Notes: generated from the sequence alone by a model not told the origin. A stretch of 64,000 nucleotides of DNA from Motilimonas sp. E26 (GCF_021278025.1 NZ_JAIBHJ010000001.1:217508-281507), one strand, 5' to 3'. Positions 46,862 to 56,006 are shown, counted from the first letter of the stretch. Translations and numbers: made by a program.

Positions 46862-47617
46862 ATGAGAACACCTCTAGTTATGGGTAACTGGAAACTAAAC
46901 GGCACTAAAGAATCAGTTGCTGAGTTACTAAACGGTCTAGCTGGCCCTGCTGCTAAAGCAACAGGCGTAGAAGTAGCAGTATGTCCTCCTGCCATTTTCT
47001 TAGGCCAAACTGAAGCGCTTACTAAAGACGGCGCAATTGAATTTGGCGCACAAAACTGTGACCTAAACGTAGCGGGCGCATTCACTGGTGAAACATCAGC
47101 GGTAATGGTTAAATCATTCGGCGCGAAATACAGCCTTGTTGGCCACAGTGAGCGTCGTACGCTACACGCTGAAACTGACGAAGTAGTTGCTGCTAAATTC
47201 AAAGTGATCCAAGACAACGGCCTAGTACCTGTACTTTGTATTGGTGAAACCCTTGAAGAGCGTGAAGCTGATAAAACTAACTCAGTAGTTGAAACGCAAC
47301 TAGCAGCAGTTATCGCAGCGCACGGCGTGGCTGCACTTGAAAACTCGGTAATCGCGTACGAGCCAGTATGGGCTATCGGTACAGGTAAAGTAGCTTCTAA
47401 AGAGCAAGCTCAAGAAGTTCACGCGCACATCCGTCAATGGCTAACAGCGCAAGATGCTAACGTAGCGGCTAAAGTACAAATTCTTTACGGCGGCTCTGTT
47501 GGCCCAGCGACTGCAGCTGAGCTATTTGCACAACCAGACATCGATGGTGGCCTAGTAGGCGGCGCTTCTTTAAAAGTGGCTGATTTCACCGCTATCATCG
47601 AAGCTGCTCAAGCTTAA
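46862..47617 (+). CDS. tpiA: Triosephosphate isomerase
   Basis: Interconverts dihydroxyacetone phosphate and glyceraldehyde-3-phosphate. 251 aa (E. coli 255). Catalytic Lys11 in GNWKLNG, His in VGHSERR (~94) and Glu in AYEPVWAIGTG (~166); phosphate loop YGGSVG. ATG 46862 with GGAG at 46850-46853. The ATG-like frame opens at 46838, but the family N-terminus MRTPLVMGNWK fits 46862. The codon use (regular CTA, GTA, GCA/GCT) is typical of a highly expressed gene. Confidence 0.98.
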   Translation: MRTPLVMGNWKLNGTKESVAELLNGLAGPAAKATGVEVAVCPPAIFLGQTEALTKDGAIEFGAQNCDLNVAGAFTGETSAVMVKSFGAKYSLVGHSERRTLHAETDEVVAAKFKVIQDNGLVPVLCIGETLEEREADKTNSVVETQLAAVIAAHGVAALENSVIAYEPVWAIGTGKVASKEQAQEVHAHIRQWLTAQDANVAAKVQILYGGSVGPATAAELFAQPDIDGGLVGGASLKVADFTAIIEAAQA

Positions 47618-47637
47618 TATTAGATTTTAAATCTGAT

Positions 47638-47677
47638 TAAAAAGCGCCTAGCGAGTTAACTCGTTAGGCGCTTTTTT
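47638..47677 (+). terminator. Intrinsic terminator of tpiA
   Basis: AAGCGCCTA.CGAGTT pairs with AACTCG.TAGGCGCTT, flanked by an A-run and followed by T6. Confidence 0.93.
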
Positions 47678-47742
47678 GTAGGGGCTGAGCTTGCTCAGCG
47701 AACATCACAAGTTCTCTGAGCAAGCTCAAGTCCTACAAAAAA
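47673..47742. repeat. Imperfect inverted repeat after tpiA
   Basis: Arms about 47674-47698 and 47715-47740 (TTTTGTAGG...CTGAG.TTGCTCAG against CTGAGCAAGCTCA..CCTACAAAA), 25 bases with three mismatches. Overlaps the tpiA T-run. May be a small dispersed intergenic element; a weaker look-alike lies at 15306-15375. Confidence 0.65.
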
Positions 47743-47787
47743 GCCAATCAACTTGCTCAACATACAAGGAGAAATATACTCGTTTGC

Positions 47788-48777
47788 TTATCCAGAGCTC
47801 AGGTTAAGTAGCTTTTCTACCGCATCATTCACCAACTGCTCTCGCCTATTCCAGTCATTGCCATCAATCACGACAAATCGCAAGCCTAAACATTCTAGTT
47901 GCGTTTTTAAAAACTCAAACATATCAACGCGAAATGATTCGCCATAACGAGTACCATCGTCAATCCAAGGTACATCAGGCGATAATAATAAGTATAAATC
48001 AGCGAAATCCTGTAACGGGTAGTCCTGACTATCCACCTCTCCCATTAACAATCGCTGCCAAGCCATGGTTTGGATCAGATCGGTGTCTTCTATCAGATAA
48101 GGCCCAGCGTGCTTAGCAAGCGCATTACGCATTGCAATGTGAGTGCGTGTTAAGCTACGAAAATCTTGCCGCGTCCAGTTCTGTCCTTGCTTGAGGGAAG
48201 CATCATAAATACGACCATATTCCGTCATCAGATTGCTCAATTGACCACTAGGATCAAGCCGTTGTGCCAACCGCGCTGACAAAGTCGACTTGCCCGTGCT
48301 CTCAGGCCCTAAAAACGTAACACGACGCTGAAAATGAGCCCGTACGGCGGTGGGTATATAACGCCAATGTTCATGGGGGGCATTTCTGATCATAGTAGCT
48401 GAAATGTTAACGCTACTGCGGCCAAGTGGCACCGCAACAGCGCCAATTTCGTAAGCAAGTTGTACCACGTAATCTTCCCCACCAAAAACATAGTCAAAAG
48501 GGCCAAATGGGCTAAGCGCATCACGCCATTTTGGCCAAAAGTCGGGGTCGTCCTCCGGCTGTTGAGGTAATGAATCATCAAAAAGTTCACGCACCTGAAT
48601 GTTCTCGCTAACACTGCTTCTCACCCAGTGGCTACGTAAACGGCCATCAATTGGCTCTTGGCTAACTGCGCATACTAATACGGTGAGCTCATCCACAAGT
48701 TGAGCTGCGGTGTCAATCACCCACAGATGACCATGATGAATAGGCATGAACTTGCCAAGATATAAGCCTCTAGTCAC
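47788..48777 (-). CDS. nadR: NadR-type NMN adenylyltransferase / nicotinamide riboside kinase
   Basis: 329 aa. N-terminal nucleotidyltransferase with KFMPIHHGHLW (H14xGH17) and SSVNISATMIR; C-terminal kinase with GPESTGKSTLSA (~157-168) and DTDLIQT. The N-terminal HTH repressor domain of E. coli NadR (410 aa) is absent, so this is likely a pure enzyme making NAD from imported nicotinamide riboside. GTG start overlaps the pnuC stop by eight bases. Confidence 0.94.
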   Translation of the reverse strand: MTRGLYLGKFMPIHHGHLWVIDTAAQLVDELTVLVCAVSQEPIDGRLRSHWVRSSVSENIQVRELFDDSLPQQPEDDPDFWPKWRDALSPFGPFDYVFGGEDYVVQLAYEIGAVAVPLGRSSVNISATMIRNAPHEHWRYIPTAVRAHFQRRVTFLGPESTGKSTLSARLAQRLDPSGQLSNLMTEYGRIYDASLKQGQNWTRQDFRSLTRTHIAMRNALAKHAGPYLIEDTDLIQTMAWQRLLMGEVDSQDYPLQDFADLYLLLSPDVPWIDDGTRYGESFRVDMFEFLKTQLECLGLRFVVIDGNDWNRREQLVNDAVEKLLNLSSG

Positions 48778-49354
48778 GTGATGCTCTCTGCCATTGTAAT
48801 AAACCTAAGATAGCAAGTATCAAAAACACGCCATACAGCGCAGCTGTGGGTAGTAAACCTTTCACTATAAACAGTCCAATGGCTAACACGTCAACGGCAA
48901 TCCACAGATACCATGATTGCAAATGTCGGCGCATCAATAATATTTGCGCAGTGACACTCAACGCCGCAATTGCACCATCCCAAAATGGATGTGTTGCATC
49001 AGTATATTGTTGCATCACCACGGCTAAAATAAGCCACAATGCACTTGTAGCCAACAATCCCTGACTAAAATGACGATAATTTAGATAGGCCACTTGAACC
49101 TTGCCATCAGGGGCTTTATGTTTCAGCCAATAAAACACGCCATAACATTGCGTGATAAAGAAAAATACTTGTAATAATGAATCACTATAAAGTTGATAAT
49201 CAAAGAAAATTTTGGCGTAAAGCACCACCATAATGAAACCAAACAGGTAGTTCCACAGCGACCGTTTAATGATCAAATAAACATTAAGAAACCCACAAGT
49301 CACGGCAATATACTCAATGGCGCTACTGCCTATCATTTGTTGTATAAAATCCAC
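48770..49354 (-). CDS. pnuC: PnuC-family nicotinamide riboside transporter
   Basis: 194 aa with about seven membrane helices (EYIAVTCGFLNVYLIIK, WNYLFGFIMVVLYAKIFF, ALYGVFLILAILGLLQW). PnuC proteins import nicotinamide riboside by facilitated diffusion, trapped by the NadR kinase encoded next. Overlap with nadR links both in one salvage operon. Specificity (NR versus thiamine, as for PnuT) is inferred from nadR. Confidence 0.92.
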   Translation of the reverse strand: MDFIQQMIGSSAIEYIAVTCGFLNVYLIIKRSLWNYLFGFIMVVLYAKIFFDYQLYSDSLLQVFFFITQCYGVFYWLKHKAPDGKVQVAYLNYRHFSQGLLATSALWLILAVVMQQYTDATHPFWDGAIAALSVTAQILLMRRHLQSWYLWIAVDVLAIGLFIVKGLLPTAALYGVFLILAILGLLQWQRASRD

Positions 49355-49597
49355 TTATCAACTCCATTTGTGATGGCTATCTAGCCACATATCAATTTAT
49401 ATAAACGCGGCTAAGGTTATGTATTTTATCACTGAAATCACTTTTTCTAGGCAATAAAAATAGCTAAGGGGATTTTATATAATTTAAAATGAAAAAGAAG
49501 GGAAAGAAGGGAACGGTTGATACCGGCAGATTTCTTAAACGAAAAAACAAATTAGCGATCAACCGCGCCTAAGTAAGACGCGATTTTATTGGAAAAG

Positions 49598-49846
49598 TTA
49601 AGAATAATAAGCTTCAACAGTGCCTTTTAGGGTGATCAAAAGCGGTTGACCACGGCGATCTAGCGCCTTCGGCGAAGGAATTTTAACCCAACCTTCACTG
49701 ATGCAATATTCTTCAACATCAAAACGCTCTTTGCCGTTAAGTCGAATGCCAATATCGTGCTCAAAAATCTCTTCTACATAATTTGGACTACGTGGGTTAC
49801 AAGATAGGCGATCAGGTAAATCTGGTTTCGATAGCGTGTCGTTCAT
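49598..49846 (-). CDS. DUF3297 family protein
   Basis: 82 aa. The family pattern is clear: LPDRLSCNPRSPNYVEEIF, GIRLNGKERFDVEEYCISEGW, DRRGQPLLITLKGTVEAYY. Function unknown. ATG 49846 is preferred, since AGG is eight bases upstream; ATG 49852 adds two residues. Confidence 0.9.
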   Translation of the reverse strand: MNDTLSKPDLPDRLSCNPRSPNYVEEIFEHDIGIRLNGKERFDVEEYCISEGWVKIPSPKALDRRGQPLLITLKGTVEAYYS

Positions 49847-49981
49847 GTTCATGACCTAAAAATATAAAGTGCGTTATTGTAGACAATGTCAGCGTGGCGC
49901 TCAAGCAGATGTCATCGTCAAATAACTGCTACGGTTAACTTAAACTTCAGCCTTAAATTATTTAACCCTTGAGGTTTCAAA

Positions 49982-50005
49982 AATTCCTTGATAAGTTCAA
50001 GGAAT
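49982..50005 (+). promoter_or_regulatory. Hairpin over the trpS leader start
   Basis: ATTCCTTGA (49983-49991) pairs with TCAAGGAAT (49997-50005), loop TAAGT. The 3' arm holds AAGGA and the first two bases of the leader ATG. No other gene is seen in 49853-50003. Confidence 0.6.
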
Positions 50006-50057
50006 GAAAACATTTAATTCACCTACCATTTCCTTTTTCTGGTGGCGCTCTTTTTAG
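50004..50057 (+). CDS. Tandem-Trp leader peptide upstream of trpS
   Basis: 17-codon ORF MKTFNSPTISFFWWRSF with adjacent Trp codons TGG TGG at 50040-50045, stop TAG 50055-50057. It lies 98 bases before trpS and just ahead of competing hairpins, like trpL of the E. coli trp operon. Weak point: the purine-rich AAGGA abuts the ATG with no spacer; a weaker AAG lies at 49993-49995. It is too short for most gene finders. Translation is inferred. Confidence 0.7.
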   Translation: MKTFNSPTISFFWWRSF

Positions 50058-50121
50058 AGCGGCGCGGAATTTTCACATTCTTAAGCTGCTGGTAGGTAGC
50101 TAAGAATGTCAGATCTTTTTT
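50046..50121 (+). promoter_or_regulatory. Putative Trp-responsive transcription attenuator
   Basis: Pause hairpin: CGCTCT (50046-50051) with AGAGCG (50056-50061), TTTT loop, overlapping the leader stop. Terminator-like hairpin: ACATTCTTA..GCT (50075-50087, one bulged A) with AGCTAAGAATGT (50098-50109), then T6 at 50116-50121 after a six-base gap. Competing pairings: AGCGGC (50058-50063) with GCTGCT (50085-50090), and ACCTACCA (50021-50028) with TGGTAGGT (50090-50097). Ribosomes stalled at the Trp codons would break the pause hairpin and could favour the antiterminating pair. Confidence 0.65.
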
Positions 50122-50152
50122 ATCTCCAGTAGCATTTTTTCACTTGGAGATA
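50121..50152 (+). promoter_or_regulatory. Hairpin hiding the trpS ribosome-binding site
   Basis: TATCTCCA (50121-50128) and TGGAGATA (50145-50152) are perfectly complementary (8 bp, 16-base loop). GGAG at 50146-50149 is the trpS RBS, so this structure would lower translation and adds a second control layer. Confidence 0.6.
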
Positions 50153-50155
50153 TTC

Positions 50156-51169
50156 ATGAACATAGCAACTAAACCTGAGATTATTTTAACCGGCGATAGA
50201 GCAACTGGGCCGCTGCATTTAGGCCATTATGTTGGCTCTCTTCAACAGAGAGTATTACTGCAGTCGCAACACCAACAAACAATACTGGTGGCCGACATGC
50301 AAGGCCTAACTGATAACGCGCATAATCCCGCGAAGGTATCATCCAATATCCTTAATGTGGTTGCTGACTACTTAGCGGTTGGCATCGACCCAGACCAAAC
50401 CACCATTTGTCTACAATCCCAATTACCTGCCCTTGCCGAGCTAACCATGTACTACAGTAATTTGGTGTCTATTGCTCGCCTAGAGAGAAACCCCACTGTC
50501 AAAACAGAAATTCAAAGTAAAGGCTTTGACCGTTCAATCCCCGCCGGTTTTTTAACTTACCCAATTTCTCAAGCGGCTGATATCACTGCATTTAACGCAA
50601 CTCTGATACCAGTCGGCGACGATCAACTTCCGATGATCGAACAAACTAACGAAATAGTAAGAAAAATTAATCACCTAGCAAACAAAAAAGTCCTGACAGA
50701 ATGTCGACCACTGCTCAGTAACGCGCCGAGATTACCCAGCACAGATGGTAAAAATAAAATGTCTAAAACCATGGGCAATACTATTAACCTTGGCGCGTCT
50801 GAACAAGAAATCAGTGCCGCGGTAAAAGCCATGTATACAGATCCAAATCACCTAAGGGTACAAGACCCAGGTCAAGTTGAAGGCAATGTCGTGTTTACTT
50901 ACTTGGATGCTTTCCATCAGGATAAAAACACTGTTGAACAGCTTAAAAGCCAATATCGCCATGGTGGATTGGGTGATGGCACAACAAAAAAGATATTAGA
51001 AGAATGCCTACAAGAGCTGCTTCGTCCAATACGCCATAAGCGGGCAGAATATTTAAACGATAAGGCGCAATTATTGGCCATTTTAAAACGTGGCAGTCAA
51101 ACCTCAAAAGAGCAGACCGAGCAAACACTGCTTGATGTTAAGGCGGTATTTGGACTAAATATTTTTTGA
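50156..51169 (+). CDS. trpS: Tryptophanyl-tRNA synthetase, auxiliary (Firmicute-like) type
   Basis: 337 aa from ATG 50156 (GGAG six bases upstream; TTG 50144 rejected). Class I synthetase with HLGH at 21-24 and KMSKT at 201-205. Patterns such as ILTGDRATGPLHLGHYVGSL, NPTVKTEIQSKGF, QAADITAFNATLIPVGDDQLP and YTDPNHLRVQDPGQVEG match the ~340-aa TrpRS of streptococci and clostridia rather than the usual proteobacterial enzyme. The position equivalent to His43 of Bacillus TrpRS, by hand alignment, is Gln49. A second, housekeeping trpS is expected elsewhere. Preceded by a Trp-leader attenuator. Confidence 0.93.
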   Translation: MNIATKPEIILTGDRATGPLHLGHYVGSLQQRVLLQSQHQQTILVADMQGLTDNAHNPAKVSSNILNVVADYLAVGIDPDQTTICLQSQLPALAELTMYYSNLVSIARLERNPTVKTEIQSKGFDRSIPAGFLTYPISQAADITAFNATLIPVGDDQLPMIEQTNEIVRKINHLANKKVLTECRPLLSNAPRLPSTDGKNKMSKTMGNTINLGASEQEISAAVKAMYTDPNHLRVQDPGQVEGNVVFTYLDAFHQDKNTVEQLKSQYRHGGLGDGTTKKILEECLQELLRPIRHKRAEYLNDKAQLLAILKRGSQTSKEQTEQTLLDVKAVFGLNIF

Positions 51170-51197
51170 ACTAAGGGCCGCCATCCAACCTTAGGCT

Positions 51198-51226
51198 GTT
51201 GCACCACAAACTACTGGTGGTGCAAC
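51198..51226 (+). terminator. Hairpin after trpS
   Basis: GTTGCACCAC (51198-51207) pairs with GTGGTGCAAC (51217-51226). There is no clear T-run, so it is a weak or Rho-assisted terminator candidate. The remainder of 51170-51390 shows no gene. Confidence 0.5.
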
Positions 51227-51390
51227 TCTATCTAGCCACTTTACTTAGTGGCATAGTGAAAGACGCGAAAAGGCGCTAACACACTAGAAATGACCAACAA
51301 AGATCAACAGGCCGTAGGAAGCTGTTAATTATCAGTACAGGATCGCCACGCTAGAATAACCTTGCAATCGCCATACTGCTTAGCTGTAGC

Positions 51391-53388
51391 TTAGCCCAGG
51401 GCTAGCAACTGCTGCTGCAAACTTGCTACTTCGTCGCGCATTGCCGCCGCTTGTTCAAATTCCAAGTTTTTGGCATGTTCAAACATCTTGCTTTCACATT
51501 CAGCGATTTGTTTTAGCAAGGTTTGCGGGTCAACTATCTTATACTCACCCTTCTTCTCTGCGACTTTATTGAGTTTACTATTCCCTGTGCCCATCGCCAT
51601 AATATCCAAAATGGCTTTATTCACCCCTTTTGGTGTAATGCCATTATCAAGGTTGAATTGATGCTGAACTTTGCGGCGACGCTCAGTTTCATCAATGGCC
51701 TTACGCATTGATTTAGTCATACTGTCTGCGTATAAAATGGCTTTACCTTTAACGTTTCGAGCCGCGCGACCAATGGTTTGGATTAACGAACGTTCCGAGC
51801 GTAAAAAACCCTCTTTATCAGCATCTAGGATCGCCACTAACGATACCTCAGGCATATCTAAACCTTCACGCAGTAAGTTAATGCCGACAATCACATCAAA
51901 CACCCCCAAACGTAAATCACGAATAATCTCCACCCGCTCAACGGTGTCGATATCAGAGTGTAAATAACGCACTTTTACGCCATGGTCGGCTAAGTATTCG
52001 GATAAATCTTCCGCCATCTTTTTAGTCAAAGTGGTGGCGAGCACGCGCTCTTTTTGCGCAACCCGTACACGAATTTCCGACAATAGATCATCCACTTGAG
52101 TCGCCACTGGCCGGACTTCAATTTCAGGATCAAGTAAACCGGTTGGGCGAATTATCTGCTCGGCAAACTCGCCATTGGTTTGCGCTAACTCATAATTGCC
52201 CGGAGTCGCTGACACATATAAGGTTTGCGGCGCGATGCGTTCAAACTCATCAAACTTTAATGGTCGGTTATCCAGCGCAGAGGGTAAACGAAAGCCATAT
52301 TCAACAAGGGTTTCTTTACGAGATCGGTCACCTTTATACATCGCGCCAATTTGCGGCACCGTGACATGACTTTCATCAATGATCATCAAGCCATCGGCAG
52401 GTAAATAATCAATCAATGTCGGCGGCGCATCACCTGGCGAGCGGCCAGATAAATAACGGGAGTAGTTTTCTATACCAGAGCAGTAACCCAACTCTTGCAT
52501 CATCTCAATATCGTATTGCACCCGCTGGGTAATACGCTGCTCTTCAATTAACTTGTTATTGTCGAGTAACTGCTTTTTACGCTCACCCAGCTCAACTTTA
52601 ATATTCTCAATCGCATCTAATATAGTTTGCCGTGGCGTCACATAGTGAGTTTTAGGATAAACCGTGATCCGAGGTACATCTGTTAAACTCTGGCCCGTTA
52701 GCGGATCGAACAAGCTTAGGCGCTCAACCTCGCCATCAAACAACTCAATACGCACCGCATGTTTATCCGATTCAGCCGGAAAAACATCTATCACTTCGCC
52801 ACGCACGCGAAAGGTACCACGACTAAACGCCATATCATTGCGGGTATATTGAATTTCCGCCAAGCGACGTAAAATATCACGCTGATCAATTATATCACCC
52901 GTGGTTAAGTGCAACATCATCGACAAGTAGGATTGCGGATCACCAAGGCCATAGATGGCGGAGACAGACGCCACGATGATGACATCACGGCGCTCCATTA
53001 GCGCCTTAGTCGCCGAGAGCCGCATCTGTTCAATGTGATCATTGACTGATGCATCTTTATCAATAAAAGTATCAGTGCTGGGAACATACGCTTCAGGTTG
53101 GTAATAATCGTAATAAGAAACAAAATACTCGACAGCATTGTTCGGAAAAAACTCTTTCATTTCACCATAAAGCTGCGCTGCCAAGGTCTTGTTTGGCGCC
53201 ATAACTATAGTTGGCCGGTCTAACGTTTTGATCAAATTCGCCACCGTGAACGTTTTACCCGAGCCCGTGACCCCAAGTAGCACTTGATGCGCTAAACCGT
53301 CATTAAAACCTTCAACTAAAGTGCTGATGGCCTCTGGTTGATCACCACTGGGTTTAAATGCAGATTCGAGTTGAAATGATTTTTTCAC
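51391..53388 (-). CDS. uvrB: Excinuclease ABC subunit B
   Basis: Damage-verification helicase of nucleotide excision repair. 665 aa (E. coli 673). Walker A GVTGSGKT at 39-46, beta-hairpin [12 protein letters not shown] (~90-105), DESH box, helicase motif QTIGRAARN, and the C-terminal UVR domain ([11 protein letters not shown]) that binds UvrC. GTG start with AAAGGAG eight bases upstream. No LexA box was recognised. Confidence 0.98.
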   Translation of the reverse strand: MKKSFQLESAFKPSGDQPEAISTLVEGFNDGLAHQVLLGVTGSGKTFTVANLIKTLDRPTIVMAPNKTLAAQLYGEMKEFFPNNAVEYFVSYYDYYQPEAYVPSTDTFIDKDASVNDHIEQMRLSATKALMERRDVIIVASVSAIYGLGDPQSYLSMMLHLTTGDIIDQRDILRRLAEIQYTRNDMAFSRGTFRVRGEVIDVFPAESDKHAVRIELFDGEVERLSLFDPLTGQSLTDVPRITVYPKTHYVTPRQTILDAIENIKVELGERKKQLLDNNKLIEEQRITQRVQYDIEMMQELGYCSGIENYSRYLSGRSPGDAPPTLIDYLPADGLMIIDESHVTVPQIGAMYKGDRSRKETLVEYGFRLPSALDNRPLKFDEFERIAPQTLYVSATPGNYELAQTNGEFAEQIIRPTGLLDPEIEVRPVATQVDDLLSEIRVRVAQKERVLATTLTKKMAEDLSEYLADHGVKVRYLHSDIDTVERVEIIRDLRLGVFDVIVGINLLREGLDMPEVSLVAILDADKEGFLRSERSLIQTIGRAARNVKGKAILYADSMTKSMRKAIDETERRRKVQHQFNLDNGITPKGVNKAILDIMAMGTGNSKLNKVAEKKGEYKIVDPQTLLKQIAECESKMFEHAKNLEFEQAAAMRDEVASLQQQLLALG

Positions 53389-54914
53389 TGATAGGCTCCT
53401 TTGGATAAGTATGCACCGTAGCTCAACTGACTATATTTTACCAACCGAAAAATCGCGCTATTTTAACTGATAAAACTAGCGTTATCAGGCTTTGCTCTGC
53501 CTAGGCGCAGTAAAATTACGATAAGAGCGAGCCTGAATAGCAATATTTAGCTTTAGCAGCCCCTTAAACCTTAAATCTCGTCAAACTCACCGCGAAATCT
53601 AACGTCATTAGTAATGAGCCACTAACCTGCTCCATAAGGCTATTTTTTAAAAACCGAAAAATGGCGAATTAGCAATAAAAACACCGATAAAAAAATTAAT
53701 TTTAAGGTTGACTATCGCTAATTTTTCTTAACGAAAAAAGAAATAACCCACAGATGAAGAATTGTACAACCAAGAAATTAAATTTTTCATCGCCACCTTA
53801 AACATGACACTATTGACATAATTAAGTCATTGTTATTAAAGAAAAAGAGGGTGAGCAATATAAAATATAGTAATACGCTCGAACCCTGATGGCACAAGGC
53901 TCAGGAGCACTTAACAGACCTTAACCCACACACTTATCCACAAAAATAGTGGATAAGTCTACACAAGCCTTACACAGCAAGGTTGCCAGCTTGATGTGTA
54001 TAACTCTTATTTACTCATGACAAAAAAAACATCGAAAAAAAATGTGAACCAACATTCAATTTTCACTTTATTTTGATGTAGCGCGTCGGCAATTTTGGAA
54101 ACAAAATCCGGTTAGAATGAAAAATCATCGCCAAAGCCCTATTTTACTAAGTTTACTTGTTAACCACCTGTTACTAGCTATATAACCATTTGTACCTGTA
54201 AATTAAGTCCATTAACCGACAATACTATTCATGCTCTCAGATAAGTCTATGTAACTTCATCCATGTCTCATCTTTACAGAAAGCTGTATATAAACACAGT
54301 AAATATGAATTATCAAAGAGTTTCGTGTGTTTTTACCAAGCCTATTGTTACACCCTCCATCTAGGCAAACACAGCGACTAACAATCCATAGTTTGCAGGG
54401 ATATGGCTAAGGAAGACCACCTTTTCGGCATAACAGGTTTTGGTTAAGTGCGTAACGCGCTGCTTACATCAAATCAGATTCACCGAATTAGTGGGACGCG
54501 CAAAGCTGTAGCCGTCTGACGCGCTGCAGCAAAGATAATGAGATCGATTTTGTTATCAAGTTTCACCGCTAGGGTCATCTTGGTCATTCACATAACTGCT
54601 TTTAATATGGCTAAGCTGAAGTTGATTACGGTAAGGCTCGCTTTGTTATGATTTTAATACCCGTTGCAGCTTTGATACTTACCATCCAATCGACAAATTA
54701 CTGAGCCTTGAAGGCACAATGGCTAGGTTAGGCTATTTTTACCTTACTTGTTGGCGCGGTGCTATTGGACCTAAGAAGATTTTAAATACGGAAAGAGCAT
54801 TAAGCGTATGTACAATACAAAGTAGTCATCTGCTAGGAAGATTGAGCGAGTACATTTAATCAAAACATAAAAAGAGGTAACTCAGCCAACGGCAGCTCCC
54901 AGAGCCTAAGCAAG
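53389..54914. other. 1.5 kb gene-free stretch
   Basis: No ORF with gene-like features. One stop-to-stop frame of about 75 codons (~54633-54858, +) lacks an RBS and a recognisable family. The left part is A/T-rich with DnaA-box-like sites (53932-54003). The right part (54350-54880) is more balanced in composition and may be decayed coding sequence. Confidence 0.5.
53932..54003. promoter_or_regulatory. DnaA-box-like cluster
   Basis: TTATCCACA on + (53934-53942), TTATCCACT on - (53948-53956), TTATACACA on - (53995-54003). The first two form an inverted repeat with 10-base arms (53932-53941, 53949-53958). Two sites match the DnaA consensus TTATNCACA exactly. There are no replication genes nearby. 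Confidence 0.45.
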
Positions 54915-55655
54915 TTATTTTTCAGACTCATATTTCACTTCAGCATTGATTCCAAGTTGGCTACCTAAGTTACCGACAAAACGAAATACATTTAGGTTAT
55001 GACCAAATAGACTTGTTGTCTCGTTGGTTTCTCTGGAGACTTCAATCAATTCACGCATATCAATCATGTCACCGAAGTTGTCCTTATTAACATCATATTT
55101 CCCCCAATATTGACTGGTACCATCAGGCCCGCCCCGCTCCATCTCGGTGTACTTTAAAAAATTCTCTTTTATGCCCTGCGCTAACCAAACAAAGCTGGTG
55201 TCTTCATTCAATATGTTTTCTAAATAGCTTTTTTCAGTGTCAGCGAGTTTTCCTGTCACCTCAATTGCCCCTTCGGTATTAACCGAGAACCCCCATTTTT
55301 TATCTGCTAGTTTTGGGTTTTCCGCTTCGATTTTTGACATAAATTCATCATAATAGTCAGCCATTTGGTCTGCTGCATGAAACATGTCACCTCCGAGATA
55401 GAGCTGGCCTATTGCGATGACCCTCATCCTCTGACGCTCTTCTATTTCAGCAATAGTATATTTAGATTCAGTGATCACCATCGGACGACTGTATACAGGA
55501 TCAGGCTCTTGATCCTTTCCCTTATGATAGGTATCGGCACTCAAAGTAGGCAGCGTATCTTGGCTTAGGGGCGTAGAGCTTTCTTGTACTTTGTTATGAT
55601 TAGTATTGCTTAATATTGTTGCCATTAAATTATTTGGGAATAGGCCAAGTTTCAT
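54915..55655 (-). CDS. Hypothetical protein
   Basis: 246 aa, not recognised. First ~55 residues low-complexity (Ser/Thr/Pro/Asp), then a helical region EIEERQRMRVIAIGQLYLGGDMFHAADQMADYYDEFM, a short strand pair GFSVNTEGAIEVTGKL, and a charged C-terminus. No signal peptide or membrane segment. GAGG five bases before ATG 55655. Cytoplasmic and probably real. Confidence 0.65.
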   Translation of the reverse strand: MKLGLFPNNLMATILSNTNHNKVQESSTPLSQDTLPTLSADTYHKGKDQEPDPVYSRPMVITESKYTIAEIEERQRMRVIAIGQLYLGGDMFHAADQMADYYDEFMSKIEAENPKLADKKWGFSVNTEGAIEVTGKLADTEKSYLENILNEDTSFVWLAQGIKENFLKYTEMERGGPDGTSQYWGKYDVNKDNFGDMIDMRELIEVSRETNETTSLFGHNLNVFRFVGNLGSQLGINAEVKYESEK

Positions 55656-55903
55656 CTCATCCTCGCATAAGTCACGTTGACATCACAAAATATGAATTAA
55701 ATGTCATATCGGCTGCTTTTTTTGAACCTTTAGTAACTAATTTCTTAGTTTCGGTTGCGCTATCGAACATGTTTTATACGCTAATGGCTAGTATTTCAGC
55801 AGCCAGTCGCTAAATGACACTTTTTATCTGTTCAAGTGTTGACAGCCCTACGCCCGAGTTTTAATATGCGCCCCGTTGTTGTGAGACACATTGTGTAAAT
55901 GAT

Positions 55904-55979
55904 TCCTCCTTAGCTCAGCTGGTAGAGCGACGGACTGTTAATCCGCAGGTCGCTGGTTCAATCCCAGCAGGAGGAGCCA
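55904..55979 (+). tRNA. tRNA-Asn (GTT), copy 1
   Basis: 76 bases with encoded CCA. Acceptor TCCTCCT pairs with AGGAGGA, D-arm AGCTCAGCTGGTAGAGC, anticodon loop CTGTTAA with GTT, T-arm GCTGGTTCAATCCCAGC. Confidence 0.98.
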
Positions 55980-56006
55980 CACAACAAACAAATATTAAAG
56001 AATCAT

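Noticed and set aside
53932-54003. Chromosome replication origin
   Set aside because: Only three boxes, and no dnaA, mnmG or other origin-linked genes nearby; kept only as a DnaA-box cluster.
55616-55813. 65-codon plus-strand frame opposite the 246-aa gene start
   Set aside because: No RBS, overlaps the promoter side of a better-supported gene.
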